Positions 8,828 to 16,651 of a stretch of DNA of 44,204 nucleotides are shown here, piece by piece. The translations under genes were made by a program, and so were the position numbers. Every line of letters starts with the position of its first letter. Position 1 is the first letter of the stretch. Source of the DNA: Clostridia bacterium (lineage in GTDB: Bacteria; Bacillota; Clostridia; Christensenellales; Borkfalkiaceae); the NCBI GenBank assembly GCA_017467265.1, contig JAFTSO010000040.1, forward strand, positions 1 through 44,204, in the 5' to 3' direction. The notes beneath the pieces are model-generated. The model had not been told where the DNA came from. It made no database searches and worked only from the letters and a program-made list of their open reading frames with translations.

Positions 8828-9172
8828 ATGAACGAACACGAAAGAGCATTTGTAAAACGTATCCGCGGCGACTACGAAGAAAAAGCGCAGACGCCGCTGG
8901 ATGAATTGATTGCGTTGGATAAAAAGGCAAAGCGCCCCGCGCTGATTTTCGGGGTATTTGCGGCGCTGGTGATGGGCGTGGGTATGTGTCTTGCGATGAA
9001 GGTGATTTTCGCCTCGCACGTCTGGACGATGCCCGTCGGTATTGCGGTGGGCTTGGTAGGGATCGGCTTGGCGGCGCTTAACTACTACCTGTATCGGGTA
9101 TTACAGCAAAAGGGTAAGGACAAATACGGCGAAACGATTCTTTCCATTTCGAGAGAATTGATCGGCGAATAA
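8828..9172 (+). CDS. Small conserved two-TM membrane protein
   Basis: A 114-residue protein. It has a charged N-terminal 35 residues, two hydrophobic helices (about 37-60 and 68-88) separated by a short loop, and a charged C-terminal tail. The LDKKAKRPALIFGV junction and GMCLAMKV motif are familiar from small clostridial proteins that databases often label dihydropteridine reductase, a name not supported by any visible enzyme motif. I would call it a conserved membrane protein of unknown function. It has a strong AAAGGAGAGGAG ribosome site and probably its own promoter, and is cotranscribed with the gene at 9199. Confidence 0.75.
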   Translation: MNEHERAFVKRIRGDYEEKAQTPLDELIALDKKAKRPALIFGVFAALVMGVGMCLAMKVIFASHVWTMPVGIAVGLVGIGLAALNYYLYRVLQQKGKDKYGETILSISRELIGE

Positions 9173-9198
9173 AAACTATAAAATAAGGAGAAAAAATT

Positions 9199-9450
9199 AT
9201 GGGTTTGAAAGCATTTTTCAAAAAAGCGTTCGGGGATATGAAAGAGAGCGCAAAACAGCAACACGAAGTGGATAAGGCGAATTTCAACGCGGTCAAAGCG
9301 GAATCGAAAGCGACGTGGGAAGAGGCGAAAATGTCCCCTTCGGCGCGCCAAGCGATGATGCAGGAAGAACGTGAAAAGCAGATCGCGGAAGCAAACGCAC
9401 GCACGGCGGCGGCACAGGCGCGCATCGACGCGGCAAAAAACCGTAAATAA
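9199..9450 (+). CDS. Small charged helical protein, unknown
   Basis: An 83-residue soluble protein, almost entirely Ala, Lys, Glu, Gln and Arg after a short MGLKAFFKKAFGDM start. It should form one or two long helices, possibly a coiled coil. No domain is recognised. An AAGGAG ribosome site lies just ahead of the ATG. It follows the two-TM gene by 26 bases and is closed by a bidirectional terminator, so the two small genes form one transcript. The amphipathic N terminus may bind membrane; this is inference. Confidence 0.7.
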   Translation: MGLKAFFKKAFGDMKESAKQQHEVDKANFNAVKAESKATWEEAKMSPSARQAMMQEEREKQIAEANARTAAAQARIDAAKNRK

Positions 9451-9464
9451 GAGCAAAAAATCAA

Positions 9465-9490
9465 AAGCCCCCGACACGTGTCGGGGACTT
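9465..9490. terminator. Bidirectional terminator between convergent genes
   Basis: CCCCGACAC (9469-9477) and GTGTCGGGG (9478-9486) form a perfect inverted repeat. AAAG and CTTT extend it past one mismatch. It lies between the plus-strand small gene and the minus-strand CDF gene. Confidence 0.75.
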
Positions 9491-9505
9491 TGCATATTTT
9501 GCGGA

Positions 9506-10672
9506 TTATACAAAGGGACGTTCTACGCGGATTACGCAAAAACAGTTGGGTTTTTGTTGGCAGATTTTATCGCAGACGAGATGTTCCGCCTCTTCCGTTT
9601 CCATTTTACAATCGGCAGGAATCAGCAGATCGAAAATGAGATTGACGTTCGTTTCGCCCATCGTCATACGGAAATCGTGGATGGTAAAGGTGGGATCAAT
9701 TTCCTTTGCGGCGGCCGCCGCCAAAGCGTGCAGCTCGTTGACGAGCGGATCGTTCATCACCAGCGGATCGAGGTGGATTGTGACGATACAACCGAACGTT
9801 TCGTGCATATCCCGTTCCATACGATCGACTTCTTCGTGGGCGATATTGATGTCCGCTTCCGAATCGACTTCGGCGTGGAAAGAAACGATCTGGCGACCGG
9901 GGCCGTAGTCGTGCACCATTACGTCGTGGATACCGATTACGAGCGGATATCCCTTTGTAAAGGTATAAATTTCTTGAATAAATTCAGGATCGGGGGTAGA
10001 GCCGAGCAACAGATCGATGGTTTCCTTTGCGGCTTTCACGCCCGTGAACAAGATGAACGCGGCGACGAGAATCCCTGCGTAGCCGTCAATACGGTAGCCC
10101 CAAATTTTCGCCACGATAGACGAAACGAGTACGAGCGTGGTGGCGATACAGTCGCTTAAACTGTCGAACGCGGCGGCTTTGAGCGCGGTGGAGTTGATCG
10201 TCTTTGCAATTTTGCGGTAGAAGAAAAACAGCCACACTTTGACAAGGATCGCCGCGCCCAGCACAATCAGCGTGATCGTGCCGACGGTGGGGAGCTGGGG
10301 GTGAATAATCTTATCGATGGACGAAGTCAAAAGCTCGAACCCGACCAAGATGATGAGCATATCGACGATAAAGCCCGTCACGTATTCCAGCCGACCGTGC
10401 CCCAAGGGGTGCTCTTTATCGACGGGTTTGTTGGCGAGGCGAAAGCCGATCAGCGTGACGACGGACGAGCCTGCGTCCGAGATGTTGTTAAATGCGTCCG
10501 CAATGATGGCTACCGAGCGCGCAATCAGACCCATCGTCAGTTTTCCTGCAAAGAGCAAAACGTTCAAAATAATGCCTGTAAAGCTGCCGAGGGCGGCGTA
10601 TTTTCCGCGCACTTTTGGATCGCGCGGATCTTTGTTTTTACCGATAAAAATTTTGGTGAGTAAATTCGTCAT
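9506..10672 (-). CDS. Cation diffusion facilitator transporter, probably Mn2+ type
   Basis: A 388-residue CDF family exporter with six transmembrane helices and a C-terminal cytoplasmic domain (about 210-388; that domain is usually a metal-sensing dimer). The transport site reads N62-x3-D66 in helix 2 (FNNISD) and D170-x3-D174 in helix 5 (FDSLSD). This N-D-D-D set is the one reported for Mn2+-exporting CDFs such as MntE, whereas Zn2+ CDFs carry a histidine in helix 5. HPLGHGR after helix 2 is the usual family loop. The C-terminal extension is longer than in minimal CDFs. It has its own consensus promoter and diverges from a CaCA transporter. Metal choice is an inference from the site. Confidence 0.9.
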   Translation of the reverse strand: MTNLLTKIFIGKNKDPRDPKVRGKYAALGSFTGIILNVLLFAGKLTMGLIARSVAIIADAFNNISDAGSSVVTLIGFRLANKPVDKEHPLGHGRLEYVTGFIVDMLIILVGFELLTSSIDKIIHPQLPTVGTITLIVLGAAILVKVWLFFFYRKIAKTINSTALKAAAFDSLSDCIATTLVLVSSIVAKIWGYRIDGYAGILVAAFILFTGVKAAKETIDLLLGSTPDPEFIQEIYTFTKGYPLVIGIHDVMVHDYGPGRQIVSFHAEVDSEADINIAHEEVDRMERDMHETFGCIVTIHLDPLVMNDPLVNELHALAAAAAKEIDPTFTIHDFRMTMGETNVNLIFDLLIPADCKMETEEAEHLVCDKICQQKPNCFCVIRVERPFV

Positions 10673-10719
10673 AGCGTTTCCGTCCGTAAAAAAGGGTACG
10701 CATAGGCGCGTACATCTGT

Positions 10720-10748
10720 ATTATATGCTTTCTATGGAAAATTGTCAA
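10720..10748 (-). promoter_or_regulatory. Consensus promoter of the CDF gene
   Basis: On the minus strand, TTGACA (10743-10748) and TATAAT (10720-10725) are separated by 17 bases. Both hexamers are perfect sigma-A consensus. The 5' untranslated region is about 40 bases and contains no recognisable riboswitch. Confidence 0.85.
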
Positions 10749-10749
10749 C

Positions 10750-10779
10750 TGAAAACAAAAGGTGTGAAAACGAAAGGTG
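10750..10779. repeat. Tandem 15-mer between divergent cation-transporter promoters
   Basis: TGAAAACAAAAGGTG (10750-10764) is followed directly by TGAAAACGAAAGGTG (10765-10779), identical at 14 of 15 bases. It lies between the CDF and CaCA promoters, so it could be a regulator site for one or both. No regulator gene is nearby. Confidence 0.5.
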
Positions 10780-10800
10780 TTTAAATGCATATTGAAAAAC

Positions 10801-10830
10801 TTGACAAACATAGAGTATTTATGCTAAAAT
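10801..10830 (+). promoter_or_regulatory. Promoter of the CaCA transporter gene
   Basis: TTGACA (10801-10806) and TAAAAT (10825-10830) are 18 bases apart. The first gene downstream starts at 10865. Confidence 0.75.
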
Positions 10831-10864
10831 ACCGCTTGGCATTAAAAAAGGAGGATAGTAAAAA

Positions 10865-11941
10865 ATGGATTTAGCGGCTACGCTATTAGGTAGCGGATTA
10901 TCGTCTGTGTTGATTGTGTTCATAGCGGTCGTATTGCTCGGCGTCGGGTTTGTATTCTTGGTAAAAGGCGCGGACTGGTTTGTGGGCGGCGCGGCAGGGA
11001 TCGCGGAAAAATTGCGCGTGCCTACGCTGATTGTCGGTTTGACCATCGTTTCGTTCGGTACGAGCGCGCCCGAGCTGGCTACGTCGATCATTTCCGCAGC
11101 GCAGGGCAGCGCCGATATGGCAATCGGGAACGTCATCGGCAGCAACATTACGAACATTTTGCTGATTTTAGGGCTAGCGGCGGTGATCTGCCCGTTGGTG
11201 GTGCAAAAAAACACGCTGCATATCGATTTTCCCGTGCTCTTGGGGGCGAGCATTTTGATTTTGCTGCTGGGTGGTTTTGATAACGAAATCGGGCGTATCG
11301 ACGGGACGGTGATGTTCCTTTTGTCCCTTGCGTATATGATTTTTTTGGTGGTGTACGCGGTACGCGAAAGTAAAAAGACCCCTACCGTGTCCGCGTTGAA
11401 CGAGCACGAGGTCGTGATAGAGAGTGCGGAGCACGTAGAAAAGGACGAGAAAAAGGGCATTGCCGCTTGGATAGAAAAAATGAGTCAGCACACTTGGTTT
11501 TTGGCTTTGCTCACGGTCGTGGGGTTGGTGTTTGTCGTGGCTGGCGCGCTGTTTGGGGTGATTCCGGGCGCAACCGTGGTTGCGACGAAAATCGGCATCT
11601 CCGAAAAGGTGATCGGGCTGACCGTGGTGGCGATCGGCACGTCCTTGCCCGAGCTGGTCACTTGCGTGATTGCGGCAAAGAAAGGGGAAACGGATATTGC
11701 GGTGGGCGATATTGTCGGCAGTAATATCTTTAACGTGATACGTACCCTGGGCCTTTGCGCGATGATTCTGCCCTTGCCGTTTGCAAATTCGTTCTGGATC
11801 GACGGATCGATTGCGTTGGGGGCGGCGGTACTCCTGTCCGTGCTTGGCTATTGCAAAGGACACAAGGTACGTCGCTGGGCAGGGATTTTGATGCTCGGCT
11901 GTTTCGCCGCATATTACGTATATTTATTTGCATTTGTCTAA
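10865..11941 (+). CDS. Calcium/sodium antiporter, CaCA family (YrbG-like)
   Basis: A 358-residue membrane protein with about ten transmembrane helices. The two alpha repeats of the cation/Ca2+ exchanger family are clear: GTSAPELATSI near residue 60 and GTSLPELVTCV near residue 258, whose acidic residues bind Ca2+. Each is followed by a D/N-VIGSN-type segment (NVIGSNITNIL; DIVGSNIFNV). The middle loop (about 175-205) is hydrophilic. An AAAAAGGAGGAT ribosome site precedes the ATG. It probably exchanges Ca2+ for Na+ or H+ across the cytoplasmic membrane. The divergent pairing with a CDF transporter suggests a local divalent-cation module. Confidence 0.92.
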   Translation: MDLAATLLGSGLSSVLIVFIAVVLLGVGFVFLVKGADWFVGGAAGIAEKLRVPTLIVGLTIVSFGTSAPELATSIISAAQGSADMAIGNVIGSNITNILLILGLAAVICPLVVQKNTLHIDFPVLLGASILILLLGGFDNEIGRIDGTVMFLLSLAYMIFLVVYAVRESKKTPTVSALNEHEVVIESAEHVEKDEKKGIAAWIEKMSQHTWFLALLTVVGLVFVVAGALFGVIPGATVVATKIGISEKVIGLTVVAIGTSLPELVTCVIAAKKGETDIAVGDIVGSNIFNVIRTLGLCAMILPLPFANSFWIDGSIALGAAVLLSVLGYCKGHKVRRWAGILMLGCFAAYYVYLFAFV

Positions 11942-11980
11942 AAAAAGCAAAAATAATTTTGAAAAAGCGTGCAAAAACGC

Positions 11981-12009
11981 TTGCCTTTGTGACAGAAATT
12001 ATATATAAT
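11981..12009 (+). promoter_or_regulatory. rplS promoter
   Basis: TTGCCT (11981-11986) and a perfect TATAAT (12004-12009) are 17 bases apart. A small hairpin (AAGCGT 11965-11970, ACGCTT 11977-11982) touches the -35 and may weakly end the upstream CaCA transcript. Confidence 0.8.
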
Positions 12010-12021
12010 AGTTGCTGACTT

Positions 12022-12086
12022 CGAGCGTTCCGCTGCCTTTTTATTGGGCGTGGTGAGGAATCACGCAGCGGGTTATGAACGTTTCG
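12022..12086 (+). ncRNA. L19 leader (ribosomal protein autoregulatory leader)
   Basis: The 5' untranslated region of rplS folds as a long three-way structure. Outer arms pair at 12025-12030 and 12077-12082 (GCGTTC with GAACGT, one G-U). An inner perfect stem pairs CGCTGC (12031-12036) with GCAGCG (12065-12070), and a further hairpin sits inside. Position, size and outer/inner stem order fit the L19 leader known upstream of rplS in Bacillota, thought to bind L19 for feedback control. The assignment rests on context and pairing, not on a covariance search. Confidence 0.65.
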
Positions 12087-12110
12087 TAAATAACGGAGGT
12101 AAAGTCTAAA

Positions 12111-12455
12111 ATGAAAGGAATCATCGAAGCTATCAACGCTGAAAGTATGAAAGCTGAAGTTCCCGCATTCAACGTAGGCGACACGGTTAAGGTCGGCTAT
12201 AGAATCATCGAAGGCGGCAAGGAACGTGTTCAGAACTTCGAAGGCGTCGTAATCGCGAAGAAAAACGGCGGCATTTCCGAAACTTTCACCGTACGCCACA
12301 TTTCTTATGGCGTAGGCGTAGAAAAAACGTATCCTATTCACTCCCCGAAAATTGCGTCCATCACGGTCGTTAGAAAGGGTAAAGTTAGAAGAGCGAAACT
12401 GTACTATCTGCGCGGTCTTACCGGTAAAGCGGCAAAAGTTAAGGAAAAAATTTAA
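12111..12455 (+). CDS. rplS: 50S ribosomal protein L19
   Basis: A 114-residue protein matching bL19 over its whole length. Marks are [15 protein letters not shown], the [20 protein letters not shown] segment, and the basic C-terminal [21 protein letters not shown]19 sits at the 30S-50S interface. A GGAGGT ribosome site precedes the ATG. It is transcribed alone here, with its own promoter, leader and terminator. In many Bacillota rplS lies after trmD, which is not seen here. Confidence 0.97.
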   Translation: MKGIIEAINAESMKAEVPAFNVGDTVKVGYRIIEGGKERVQNFEGVVIAKKNGGISETFTVRHISYGVGVEKTYPIHSPKIASITVVRKGKVRRAKLYYLRGLTGKAAKVKEKI

Positions 12456-12480
12456 GCATCGGACAACAACCGAAAAGAGT

Positions 12481-12518
12481 GGATCTGCCCAAAGTCAACG
12501 GCAGATCTATTTTTTTTG
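12481..12518 (+). terminator. Intrinsic terminator after rplS
   Basis: GATCTGCC (12482-12489) pairs with GGCAGATC (12500-12507), and a run of eight T follows at 12511-12518. A weaker GGCG/CGCC hairpin followed by eight T lies downstream near 12556-12592. The rest of the gap to 12741 holds only the promoter listed next. Confidence 0.85.
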
Positions 12519-12617
12519 CTTTGCAAAACAGGAGCTGTAAAATAGGGCGAGTGCGCGGCGTTTGCGTTGTCGCCGTCATTTTTTTTGTGAAAAAACAAAT
12601 ATTCCCCGTCAATTCGG

Positions 12618-12646
12618 TTTACTTTTTCGTTCGTTTCCTTTATAAT
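12618..12646 (+). promoter_or_regulatory. Promoter of the GT-C-like membrane protein gene
   Basis: TTTACT (12618-12623) and a perfect TATAAT (12641-12646) are 17 bases apart, followed by a leader of about 90 bases before the ATG at 12742. Confidence 0.65.
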
Positions 12647-12741
12647 GTAGAACAGGAATATATAAGGAAGGGATTTTTTTGATTTTTTCCGTTCACTTTC
12701 CGTATAACGGAAAAGAAAGAAAAAATTCCGAAGGACTTATT

Positions 12742-14703
12742 ATGAGAAAATTTTTCAAAAAGATCAAACAGATCACGGCGTACACCTGGGCGCTGATCGT
12801 TCTCATCGCGATTTATTTCGTGACGGGTATCACCACGCTCGGCTCTACGCAGACCACGGGCAACGCGTTCTATCTCGAAGAGAATAAGACCGCATACTTC
12901 AACGTTTCGCGCGAAAGCGGCGAAAAACTGGACGATATTTACGTAAACGTCGGCTCGATCTACGGCACGGAAACGGGGTATGCCACCGTCACCGTGAAGT
13001 ACTATTCGAATACGGGCAGCAACCCTACGGCGAGCAGCTCGTACTGGAAAGAGCTGGGCAAAGTGGATATCGGCAACGTCTATTGCGGTTCGTCCATTAT
13101 AGAGGTGAAAGGCTCGAACTTTAACTGGGCACCCCTGATCACGGACGCGAATAAGAGCTATTCGTACATCTCCATCACTTCGACCGTAAGTATGGACATC
13201 AACGAAATGGTATGTCTGAACCAAAAGGGTGAAAAGCTCACGATCAAGGCGTACGTGCCTGACGGCGTGAAATATAAGCAGGACGATCTGCTCCGCGTAT
13301 GCGACGCGCAGGATTCGTTCACGCTCGATCAGAGCTTTAAGAACACGTTCACGAGAGAAGAGGCGCACTATCTTGCGTCCGCGCTGACGGTGAAAAGCGG
13401 TGACTCCGTATTGAGCAACGCGAAATATAACCTCGACGCACATTACAATTTCTTGGGTACGGCGCTCTTCCTGCCGTCCATCTCGATGTTCGGCGTGAGC
13501 ACGTTTGCGTTCCGTTTGCCCGTATTCTTGGCGTCCTGCGCGTTGCTCGTGTTCGCGGCGCTGTTGGTGCGCGAAATCACGAAGAGCAACAAGGCCTCCT
13601 TCGTATTCGCGACGGTACTTGCGCTCGGCGGCGTGCTGACGACGGTGGGCAAAGTGGCGTCCCCGATGATGTTCGTGGCGAGCGCGCTCGTTGCTAGCCT
13701 GTACTTTATGTACCGTTTCTTTGCACGTGGTATCTCGTCGAAGAAAATAACAAAGGGCGGTATGAACGTGCTCTTGTCGGGCTTGTTCGCGGCGGTGGCG
13801 ATGTCCATCGACGCAACGGCGGCTCTGCCCGTAGTCGGTATTCTCGTGCTCTTCGTATTCGGCTTGCGCCGTCAGAAAGCGGCGTTCGCGCTCGAGCTTA
13901 AAAAGACGGAAGGCAAAGAAGAAACGGTGAAGCTGAAAAACGGCGAAACGAAAGTTGTCAACAAAGAAGAAAGAAAGGCGCGTGCGGCGTACGAACGTAA
14001 GAACCGTATTGCAATCGGGTTCGCGGCGTTGTCCTTTGTGGCGGCGACGGTGTTCATTATCCTGCTCGCGGCGATCGGCGGCTATCACGCATACGTGAAA
14101 GCGCGCAGCGCGGAAAAGGTTGGGTTCTTGACCATTTTGTTCAGACAGGCTTGGGGCTCTGGTCGCGGTTTTGTGACGACGGGCTACTCCGCTATGAACG
14201 CGTCCAGCGTATTCGCTTGGTTCTTGCCTTTGAAACCTGCAACGCTCGCGAGCGGTGCGGCTGGCGGTAAATATCTCGCGTTCAGCGTTCTGCCGAATAT
14301 GGTGGCTACGTTGGCGGCGTTGGCGTCCTTTGTGTTCGTGCTCGCCAAGGTCGTGCTCGGATTTGTGAAGAAAGCAAACGACAAAGAATCTCTCCGTCTG
14401 CTCAGAGGCGCGATTATTCTGCTGTGCGGTATGATCTCGGCGATGATCACGGCGAGCGTGCGTATGGGCGTGACGGCGGAAAGCAGCCTGCTCTTCCACG
14501 TGTGCTATCTTGGCTTTATCGCTTTGGCGGCTACGCAGCTGCCGAAGAACAAAATCGGCAATATCGCGCTGTGGAGCGTCGTGGGTTTCGTAGCGGTGAA
14601 CTTTGCGCTTTGCCTGCCTTCGTTGTACGGCTTTGCGGTATCGACGGGCTGGGTAAAAGCGTACGGCTGGACAGCTTGGCTCAACAACGGATTTTTTAGA
14701 TAA
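12742..14703 (+). CDS. GT-C/PMT-like polytopic membrane protein with inserted beta-rich outer domain
   Basis: A 653-residue protein. The ATG at 12742 follows AAGGAC; the longer frame from 12679 starts inside the leader. It has one transmembrane helix at about 14-33, then a hydrophilic, Ser/Thr/Tyr-rich beta-type domain (about 37-185) predicted outside the cell. An acidic EEAHYLASAL motif (about 206-215) and an LDAHYNFLGTALFLPS/FGVSTFAFRLP segment (about 230-255) then follow. These resemble the DE-x-Y...A and second-helix regions of PMT/ArnT (GT39/GT83) glycosyltransferases that use a lipid-linked sugar. About ten further helices follow, with a highly charged cytoplasmic loop (about 380-420). 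The family match is remote, so glycosyl transfer is a hypothesis. The gene is monocistronic. Confidence 0.6.
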   Translation: MRKFFKKIKQITAYTWALIVLIAIYFVTGITTLGSTQTTGNAFYLEENKTAYFNVSRESGEKLDDIYVNVGSIYGTETGYATVTVKYYSNTGSNPTASSSYWKELGKVDIGNVYCGSSIIEVKGSNFNWAPLITDANKSYSYISITSTVSMDINEMVCLNQKGEKLTIKAYVPDGVKYKQDDLLRVCDAQDSFTLDQSFKNTFTREEAHYLASALTVKSGDSVLSNAKYNLDAHYNFLGTALFLPSISMFGVSTFAFRLPVFLASCALLVFAALLVREITKSNKASFVFATVLALGGVLTTVGKVASPMMFVASALVASLYFMYRFFARGISSKKITKGGMNVLLSGLFAAVAMSIDATAALPVVGILVLFVFGLRRQKAAFALELKKTEGKEETVKLKNGETKVVNKEERKARAAYERKNRIAIGFAALSFVAATVFIILLAAIGGYHAYVKARSAEKVGFLTILFRQAWGSGRGFVTTGYSAMNASSVFAWFLPLKPATLASGAAGGKYLAFSVLPNMVATLAALASFVFVLAKVVLGFVKKANDKESLRLLRGAIILLCGMISAMITASVRMGVTAESSLLFHVCYLGFIALAATQLPKNKIGNIALWSVVGFVAVNFALCLPSLYGFAVSTGWVKAYGWTAWLNNGFFR

Positions 14704-14722
14704 TAGACAATAAACGAGAAAG

Positions 14723-14760
14723 ACGAAGTCCCAAGGCGCGCGCCTGTGGATTTCGTTTTT
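14723..14760 (+). terminator. Intrinsic terminator after the GT-C-like gene
   Basis: ACGAAGTCC (14723-14731) pairs with GGATTTCGT (14748-14756) with one G-U. GGCGCGCGCC lies in the loop, and five T end the element. Confidence 0.75.
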
Positions 14761-14812
14761 CGCCTTTCTTTGCCGCTTTGGCGGCGATAACCCACAAAGG
14801 GGGGGACGGAAT

Positions 14813-16348
14813 ATGATCGCAAAGGTACAAAGTTATGCGCTTTCGGGTTTGGAAGGCGTCTGCGTGACGGTGGAGGCAGACGTCTCCAAAGGCTTACCTG
14901 CGTACGAAATGGTGGGCTTGCCCGACGCGGCGGTGAAGGAATCGAAGGAGCGTGTACGCAGTGCAATCAAGAACAGCGCGTTGGAATTTCCTGCACATAA
15001 AATCACCGTCAATCTCGCCCCTGCCTACGTCAAAAAGGAAGGCTCGTCCTTCGATCTGCCCGTTGCGATCAGTTTGCTGCTTGCTTACGGAGAATTGCAG
15101 GCGGACGTACAGGGCTACATTTTCCTTGGCGAGCTGGCTTTAAGCGGCGAGTTGCGCCCCGTATCGGGGGTGTTGCCGTCCATCATCTCGGCTCGCGATC
15201 GTGGGTTTAACAAATTCATCGTGCCTAAAGACAACGAAAAAGAGGCTGGATATATCGAGGGCGTTAGCGTTTTTGCGGCGAAAAATCTCAAAGAAGTCAT
15301 CGATCATCTCTCGGGCTTGCGCCCCTTACAGCCCGTTCCCGCGGCGTCGTTTGCGGCGGCGAAAGGCAGGGGGGAAAGCGCGCACGATCTTTCGTTTGTC
15401 AAAGGTCAGGCGATTGCAAAGCGTGCCTTGGAAGTGGCGGTGGCAGGCGGTCATAACGTTTTGTTCGTCGGGCCGCCGGGTAGCGGTAAAACGATGCTCG
15501 CGCGGTCGTTGCCCACCGTATTGCCAGATATGTCCTTTGACGAAGCTCTGGAAATCACGAAAATACACTCGGTTGCAGGCACGCTGGGTGAAGACGGGAT
15601 TGTCACCGTTCGGCCTTTCCGCAGTCCGCACCACACCGCCACGACGGTGTCCTTGTGCGGCGGTGGCAACAAGAGCGTGCACCCGGGCGAAATCAGCCTT
15701 GCCCACGGCGGCGTACTGTTTTTGGACGAGCTGCCCGAATACAAGCGTTCGTCGTTGGAAGCGTTGCGTCAGCCGTTGGAAGACGGCGTGATCACCATTT
15801 CGCATGCCGGCGGCACGGTCACGTATCCCGCGTCGTTTATGCTGTGCGCGAGTATGAACCCCTGTCCTTGCGGACATTACGGGAGTAAAAAACGCCGTTG
15901 CAGCTGTACCCCCAACGATATTCGTAAATACCGTGCAAAGATCTCTGGACCGTTGCTTGACCGTATCGATATTCAGGTGGAAGTGGACGGCGTGGAATAC
16001 GACGATTTGGTATCGGAAACGTGTGAAGAAACGAGTGCAGCGGTGAAGGCGCGTGCAGACAGCGCGCGTGCGATCCAACGGGAGCGTTTTGCAGGCAGCA
16101 GCGTTAAGACGAACGCGGAAATGGGTGAAAAGGAAACGCGTGCGTATTGCCGATTGAGCAAGGAATGCGAAGACGTACTGCGCGAAGCGTTCGAGAGCTT
16201 GCATCTCTCTGCGCGTGCGCGTTCGCGTATTGTAAAGGTCGCGCGTACGATCGCCGATCTCGAACTTTGCGAAGAGATCTTGCCCGAGCATTTGTACGAG
16301 GCAATCTCGTATCGGACGTACGGCTCGGACCTGTTCCAAACGGAGTAA
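14813..16348 (+). CDS. comM: YifB/ComM family Mg-chelatase-like AAA+ ATPase
   Basis: A 511-residue protein. The N-terminal part (about 1-165) is a Lon-protease-like fold starting IAKVQSYALSGLEG with the GLPDAAVKESKERV segment. A AAA+ core follows with Walker A GPPGSGKTMLARSLP (about 222) and Walker B VLFLDELPEY (about 305). A cysteine-rich insert (CASMNPCPCGHYG...RRCSCTP, about 345-370) and a C-terminal helical domain complete the family layout. In other bacteria ComM is a helicase for branch migration during transformation. Standing two genes before dprA, it fits a DNA uptake or recombination neighbourhood. The ribosome site before the ATG is a G-rich run with a GGA. Confidence 0.95.
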   Translation: MIAKVQSYALSGLEGVCVTVEADVSKGLPAYEMVGLPDAAVKESKERVRSAIKNSALEFPAHKITVNLAPAYVKKEGSSFDLPVAISLLLAYGELQADVQGYIFLGELALSGELRPVSGVLPSIISARDRGFNKFIVPKDNEKEAGYIEGVSVFAAKNLKEVIDHLSGLRPLQPVPAASFAAAKGRGESAHDLSFVKGQAIAKRALEVAVAGGHNVLFVGPPGSGKTMLARSLPTVLPDMSFDEALEITKIHSVAGTLGEDGIVTVRPFRSPHHTATTVSLCGGGNKSVHPGEISLAHGGVLFLDELPEYKRSSLEALRQPLEDGVITISHAGGTVTYPASFMLCASMNPCPCGHYGSKKRRCSCTPNDIRKYRAKISGPLLDRIDIQVEVDGVEYDDLVSETCEETSAAVKARADSARAIQRERFAGSSVKTNAEMGEKETRAYCRLSKECEDVLREAFESLHLSARARSRIVKVARTIADLELCEEILPEHLYEAISYRTYGSDLFQTE

Positions 16349-16351
16349 GCT

Positions 16352-16639
16352 ATGATAGCATTTTTTAAGGAACATATCTTTTTCTATATCGGGTATCTCG
16401 TGGGCGTGTCCATCGTGGCGTTTTTCGCGTATGCGATCGATAAGAGCAAAGCAAAGCGCGGCGCTTGGCGTATTCCCGAGAAAGTCCTGCTGACGCTGTC
16501 GTTTATCGGCGGCGGAGTGGGGGGATATGCGGCGATGCACGCCGTCAGACATAAGACGAAGAAATGGTATTTTCACTTTGTCAATCTGTTGGGCTTGGCG
16601 TGGCAGATCGGTGTACTGGCGTATTTGCTCGCGGTATAA
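16352..16639 (+). CDS. DUF1294 family small membrane protein
   Basis: A 95-residue protein with three hydrophobic stretches (about 10-28, 45-62 and 75-94). It carries the family signature in which DKSKAKRGAWRIPE leads into the second helix and HKTKKWYF leads into the third. That pattern is the DUF1294 family (Pfam PF06961), whose role is unknown. It starts three bases after the comM stop and ends 12 bases before dprA, so it is cotranscribed with both. Confidence 0.85.
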   Translation: MIAFFKEHIFFYIGYLVGVSIVAFFAYAIDKSKAKRGAWRIPEKVLLTLSFIGGGVGGYAAMHAVRHKTKKWYFHFVNLLGLAWQIGVLAYLLAV

Positions 16640-16651
16640 AGGAGAACGCGC

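Noticed and set aside
7952-9019. 355-residue minus-strand open frame
   Set aside because: It spans parts of two plus-strand genes and the promoter between them; low-complexity His/Arg composition.
12544-12592. Second terminator or small RNA after rplS
   Set aside because: A GGCG/CGCC hairpin followed by eight T exists, but its stem is short and no promoter precedes it. It may only back up the main terminator.
12640-14499. 619-residue open frame on the minus strand
   Set aside because: It lies antisense to the GT-C-like gene. Its product is almost all Arg, His, Glu and Gln with no domain, as expected from the reverse strand of a GCG-rich gene, and it has no ribosome site.
15326-16576. 416-residue minus-strand open frame
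   Set aside because: Antisense to comM and DUF1294, with no recognisable domain.
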